A stretch of DNA of 64,000 nucleotides, taken from NCBI GenBank assembly GCA_964371055.1, contig CAYJLF010000007.1, forward strand, positions 124,001 to 188,000. Direction: 5' to 3'. Each line of letters begins with the position of its first letter. Positions within the stretch are counted from its first letter, which is position 1. The notes under the pieces were generated by a model. The model was not told where the DNA came from. It made no database searches and saw only the letters and a list, made by a program, of their open reading frames with translations. Shown piece after piece: positions 60,411 to 64,000 of the stretch. Origin of the DNA: CAYJLF01 sp964371055. GTDB lineage: Bacteria > Eisenbacteria > RBG-16-71-46 > CAIMUX01. The position numbers and the translations under genes were made by a program.

Positions 60411-60444
60411 CTGTCTTACTAACTGCGCTGTCTTACTGACTGCG
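60411..60444. repeat. 17-bp tandem duplication
   Basis: CTGTCTTACTAACTGCG (60411-60427) is followed at once by CTGTCTTACTGACTGCG (60428-60444), a single mismatch. It lies between the GT terminator and the HU gene end, in otherwise unoccupied DNA. Confidence 0.7.
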
Positions 60445-60487
60445 ATCTCGCTCGAGTGATCGACGCCGCTGCGCGGCCGCGTCGTTC

Positions 60488-60799
60488 CTACTTCTTCGGC
60501 GCCTTCTTCAGGACGGTGTCCTTCAGGTTCTTCGCCACCGTGAACTTGACGACCTTCTTCGCGGGGATCTTGATCTCGGCGCCGGTCTGCGGGTTGCGAC
60601 CGATGCGAGCCTTGCGGCTCTGAACCTTGAACTTCCCGAGACCGGACAGCGGCACGTCGGTCCCCTTCTTCAGGCTGGCCTCGACGAGCGTGGTCAGACC
60701 GGCGACGAGGGCCTTCGTCTGCTTCTTGTTCAGCTCAACGGTCTTGTCCGCCTTCATCGCTTCCTTCATCAGAGCGTCGATCAACTGGGTCTTGGTCAT
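60488..60799 (-). CDS. HU-type DNA-binding protein
   Basis: This 103-residue nucleoid protein has the HU/IHF fold, with the DNA-binding arm GRNPQTGAEIKIPAKKVVKFTVAK. The N-terminus MTKTQLIDALMKEA is typical, and the tail is Lys/Pro-rich (KKAPKK). It is about 10 residues longer than E. coli HU. The ATG at 60799 has GGAGGG upstream. A possible promoter on the minus strand is TTGCCG (60910-60905) with a TAGGAA -10 (60887-60882). Confidence 0.95.
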   Translation of the reverse strand: MTKTQLIDALMKEAMKADKTVELNKKQTKALVAGLTTLVEASLKKGTDVPLSGLGKFKVQSRKARIGRNPQTGAEIKIPAKKVVKFTVAKNLKDTVLKKAPKK

Positions 60800-61188
60800 G
60801 GTAGGTAACCCTCCTTGGTCCCGCGTCCCTCCGGAACGTTCGTCCAGAGAGCCTGCCGTTTGAGCCCGGAAAACCGCCCTTTTCCTATCATCCGGCGTGA
60901 CGGTCGGCAAGGAGAATCTCGCTGTCGCCCGCATTTTTCGCGGCTGACCCGCGCGCGCCCCCGAAACGCTCTCTCGACGACGGCGCGAACGGGCTGGTCC
61001 CGGGCCGGCCCCGGGGGGCCAGAAAGGCGATCGCGGAGGCAGCCGGACCCGGGGCGCGGCACGATCCTCCGGAGAGAAGTGCCGCGTCCCGGTGTTGAAT
61101 CGCGGGGACGGATGCCTGAAGATGGCTCGACACGGCGGGGTGCAGCCCGGCCCCGTCTTCCCGGAAACGACCGATCGAGGAGGATTCC
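60800..61188. other. Divergent intergenic region, 389 bp
   Basis: It holds the HU leader and promoter zone and, on the plus strand, a weak promoter-like pair TTGAAT (61095-61100) and GAAGAT (61118-61123), 17 bp apart, ahead of the C25 protease. No other gene is visible. Confidence 0.45.
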
Positions 61189-64000
61189 ATGCGCTACCGG
61201 GGTCGCACCCTCATCGTGCTGGCCTGTCTGCTTGCCATTGCCCCTTGCGCCCTGGCGACGACCACCGTCTCCCTGGAGTGGGATCTGCAGGACCTGAGCC
61301 TGGTCCCAGAGCCGGATGGCACTCTCGCGGTCGGTCTGGCCGGGGGAATCCCCGCGTCTGAGCCGGGCGAGCCGGACCTGCCATGGATCGTGGTCTCGGT
61401 TCCCCTGGAGCCGGGCACCGCCGTCCGCGCGGCGGAGTGGGTCGCCGGCCCGGCCGTCCCGCTGGGAATCGGTCTGCGACCGAGGGCCGCGATGTGGCCG
61501 CATCCCGACGACCCGTCGGGCACGCGCCGCGACCCCGATCCCGGGATCTACGACGCCGGCTCGGCGCCGTGGCCGTCTCAGGCGCTCGTCGAGCTGGGAG
61601 TGCAACGGAGTGAAGGGCGGACGATGGCGGCCTTTCGCGTCTGCCCGTTCACCTGGGACCCGGCGCGTGGGGCGCTCTCCTTCAGCCCCCGAGGGGAACT
61701 GCAGGTGACCCTGGGGACCGACGGCGCTTCGCGCGCTCTGACGCCGCTCCGCCCCGCCCCCGCCCGTCCGGCCGAGGTGCGCGGGGGAACGGGGAGCTCG
61801 TTGCTCTATGCGTTCCAGGGGCGCCTCCCCGCCGATTCCCGGCCCGGCCTGGACAGCCCGCCGGTGGAAATGGTGCTGGTCACGGCCGACTCGCTCGTCA
61901 CGAACTTCCAGCCGCTGGTGGACTGGAAGAACCGGGCCGGGCATCCGACGACGATCCGGACGGTCGAGTGGATCGACGCGAACTATCCGCACGGCGTGGA
62001 TCAGGCCGAAAGGGTCCGGCTGTTCCTGAAGGAGGCCTGGGCGATGTGGGGCACGCGCGCCGCGATCCTCGGCGGCGACCCGCGCATCGTCCCGATCCGC
62101 TATGTCCACAGCAATTTCTACAAGGGGGACGAGGGCGGACTCGACCTGCAGACGGACTTCTACTACTCCTGCCTGGACGGCAGCTGGAATGCCGACGGCG
62201 ACCAGATCTGGGGCGAGTCGGTCAGCCACTACCACGCCGGCACCGATTCGGTCGACCTGCGGCCCGAGCTTCGGGTCGGGCGCGTCTCGGCCGCGAGCCG
62301 CGGCCAGGTGAACACCTGGGTGCAGAAGTACCTCAAGTACGTTCGTGACCCCGATGTCGCGTCCGAGTACCTGAAGAAATTCCTCCTCCTGGGCGAGGTG
62401 ATCGACCCGGGCAACTACACGCCCAGCGTGCCCGACCACCAGGTCAGCAACGATGGCGCGTCGTACTGCTTCCGGGTCATCGACAGCCTCGCCACCTCTC
62501 CGCTCGGGTCGTTCTTCCAGTATGACCAGTTGTACGAGCGGTCGACCTACTGGAACGAACGGCGGCCGACCAACTCCCGCCTGCTCAACCGCCCCAATAC
62601 CGTCGCGTCGATCAACCAGGGACGGAACATCATCTTCCACATGGGGCACGGAGATCGGGACCGTTGGGCGATCGGTCTCGATCGGCTGCTCAACGCCGAC
62701 ATGATCGGGACCACCAACTCCAGCCGGCCGGCCGGACTGGCCTACGTCGTGAACTGCAACTCCGCGGCCGTCGATGCCGACTGCATGGGCGAGGCGTTCC
62801 AGTTCGCCCCCGGCGGCGGACTGAACTACATCGGATCCTCCAGCCTGCACTTCCCGTCGTCGTCCGCCTGGCTCCAGGACTACTTCTGGACCCTTTGGGC
62901 GACGAGCGAGCACCAGACCCCCGGGTCCGCCTGGTTCGCCGTGACCGACTCTTTGGCCAAGCGCCAGTCGATTTCGGACGGCGTCTGGCGCTTCCTGCTC
63001 TACGGTCTTCTCTACCTAGGCGATCCGGACATGACCGTCTGGACGACCAACCCGGCGGCGATGCAGGTGACGGTCAACCCGTCCGACCTGCGTTTCCCGC
63101 TCGGGGGTGCGCCGGTGCGGGTGATCGTGCGGGACGGCGGAGGTAACTTCCTCGCCCAGGCCCGGGTCTGCCTCCACAAGGAGGGCGACGCCACCGCTGT
63201 CATGTTGACGGACGCCACCGGTATGGTGGACCTCCCCTTCCCGGCCGCGACCACCGGAGCGTGCAAGCTGACGGTGACGCATCCGCGGGCCCGGCCCTAC
63301 GAGGCGAACGGCACGGTCGTCGCGCCGGCGCCATCGTTCGCGAGCCTCGATGGCTACGACGTCGTCGATGACGGCACGCTGGGGACCGCCGGGAACGGCA
63401 ACGGTCAGATCGAGACCGGAGAGACCGTGGCCTTGACGCTCCATTACACGAACCGGGGTGGTGCCGAAGCGACGGGCCTGTCGGTCCGGCTCGATCCGGC
63501 GGCGGCGGTACCCGGATTCGAAGTTACGATGGAAGACGACGAGGAAAGCCTGCCGTCGCTCGCCGCGGGTGGCTCCGGCGCGGCGCCCGCCGCTTTCCGG
63601 TTCCGGGTCACGGTCGTGAGCCCCGTGCCCGTGCAGACTCCGTATACGGTGGTCGTGCCCTTCACCCTGACCTGGGAGGCCGCCGACGGAACCCATGAGC
63701 AGACGCTCCGTCCGACCTTCGAGCGTCCGGACATCCTCCTGGTTCGTACCCAGGTCCGGGAGCTGACCACGACCGGTACCCCTGATTCGCTCCCGACCAA
63801 CGGCGAGACGATCGGGCTCGTCATGGAATTGAACAACCGTGGAGGCGGCACCTGGAGTTCGCTGCGTGGTCGGATCGTGCCGTCCATCCCGGCCTCGGTG
63901 ACCATGCTGGATTCGCTGGCCCGGGTTCCCACGATGGGGCCGTTCGAGCTGGTGCGGACCGACACCATGAAGTTCACGGTGCGCGTGGCCAACGACCTGC
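61189..64000 (+). CDS. Gingipain-like C25 cysteine protease, 3' truncated by the window edge
   Basis: 937 codons are visible and the frame is open to the window end. A signal peptide (about 1-23) is followed by a propeptide-like region (about 24-200) and a C25 catalytic domain (about 220-620). The catalytic pair is His487 in HMGHGD and Cys523 in VVNCNSAAVD, in the spacing seen in gingipains. Beta-sandwich domains follow (about 650-937). C25 proteases of FCB-type bacteria usually end in a C-terminal sorting module, which would be outside this window. Translation starts at the ATG at 61189 with GAGGAGG 5 bases upstream. It is divergent from HU. Confidence 0.88.
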   Translation, partial: MRYRGRTLIVLACLLAIAPCALATTTVSLEWDLQDLSLVPEPDGTLAVGLAGGIPASEPGEPDLPWIVVSVPLEPGTAVRAAEWVAGPAVPLGIGLRPRAAMWPHPDDPSGTRRDPDPGIYDAGSAPWPSQALVELGVQRSEGRTMAAFRVCPFTWDPARGALSFSPRGELQVTLGTDGASRALTPLRPAPARPAEVRGGTGSSLLYAFQGRLPADSRPGLDSPPVEMVLVTADSLVTNFQPLVDWKNRAGHPTTIRTVEWIDANYPHGVDQAERVRLFLKEAWAMWGTRAAILGGDPRIVPIRYVHSNFYKGDEGGLDLQTDFYYSCLDGSWNADGDQIWGESVSHYHAGTDSVDLRPELRVGRVSAASRGQVNTWVQKYLKYVRDPDVASEYLKKFLLLGEVIDPGNYTPSVPDHQVSNDGASYCFRVIDSLATSPLGSFFQYDQLYERSTYWNERRPTNSRLLNRPNTVASINQGRNIIFHMGHGDRDRWAIGLDRLLNADMIGTTNSSRPAGLAYVVNCNSAAVDADCMGEAFQFAPGGGLNYIGSSSLHFPSSSAWLQDYFWTLWATSEHQTPGSAWFAVTDSLAKRQSISDGVWRFLLYGLLYLGDPDMTVWTTNPAAMQVTVNPSDLRFPLGGAPVRVIVRDGGGNFLAQARVCLHKEGDATAVMLTDATGMVDLPFPAATTGACKLTVTHPRARPYEANGTVVAPAPSFASLDGYDVVDDGTLGTAGNGNGQIETGETVALTLHYTNRGGAEATGLSVRLDPAAAVPGFEVTMEDDEESLPSLAAGGSGAAPAAFRFRVTVVSPVPVQTPYTVVVPFTLTWEAADGTHEQTLRPTFERPDILLVRTQVRELTTTGTPDSLPTNGETIGLVMELNNRGGGTWSSLRGRIVPSIPASVTMLDSLARVPTMGPFELVRTDTMKFTVRVANDL

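Noticed and set aside
1..64000. CRISPR array, insertion sequence, prophage or rRNA operon
   Set aside because: I found no regularly spaced repeats with spacers, no transposase or integrase and no rRNA sequence.

Overview
The window is 64 kb of gene-dense, uniformly GC-rich chromosome with both strands in use. I see no insertion sequence, prophage, CRISPR array or rRNA. Five large secreted proteins end in the same FlgD-like immunoglobulin module (core WDGRD, then SG-Y-hydrophobic and a basic tail). The window also has three fungalysin-like (M36-type) proteases, a gingipain-like C25 protease, a PEP-CTERM protein, DUF5916 and TIGR03790 proteins. That mix is typical of uncultured lineages around the FCB group (Eisenbacteria, Krumholzibacteria, Latescibacteria). 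The phylum is inferred from protein style, not from a marker gene.

Layout. 1-3.3 kb: tail of a histone H1-like lysine-rich protein, galE overlapping rarA, tRNA-Glu. 3.4-10.6 kb: protease 1, then an L,D-transpeptidase and an AsmA-like protein. 10.7-14.7 kb: pteridine-reductase-like SDR, acyl-CoA dehydrogenase, GT2 glycosyltransferase, single-cysteine Tpx. 14.7-22 kb: small secreted or anchored unknowns and the giant protease 2. 22-26 kb: proline dehydrogenase, FabL, NfeD and slipin. 26-31.6 kb: duplicated-domain secreted protein, TPR proteins, fused homocysteine methyltransferase/MTHFR. 31.7-38.6 kb: protease 3, Eis-like acetyltransferase, two thioredoxin-type proteins, tRNA-Leu. 38.6-42.4 kb: PEP carboxykinase, PEP-CTERM protein, solitary DNA methyltransferase. 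42.4-49.9 kb: a six-gene minus-strand run (THEP1-like NTPase, small membrane protein, TldD with a Tat-like leader, TldE, M24 peptidase, DUF5916 barrel). 49.9-53.8 kb: TIGR03790 lipoprotein and HrpB helicase. 53.9-60.4 kb: thioredoxin-like secreted protein, RRM protein, then menG/ubiE, acpS, a secreted unknown and a GT-B glycosyltransferase. 60.5-64 kb: HU protein and a C25 protease running off the end.

How it fits together. Housekeeping functions (lipid and quinone synthesis, gluconeogenesis, proline catabolism, methionine/folate C1 metabolism, replication-fork repair) are interleaved with a large exported-protein programme. The shared C-terminal module suggests one sorting or anchoring route, but no secretion or sorting machinery is encoded here. 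The most unusual cluster is the 44.8-49.9 kb run: TldD, normally cytoplasmic, has what looks like a twin-arginine signal and overlaps tldE by four bases, which suggests export of a folded TldD-TldE complex.
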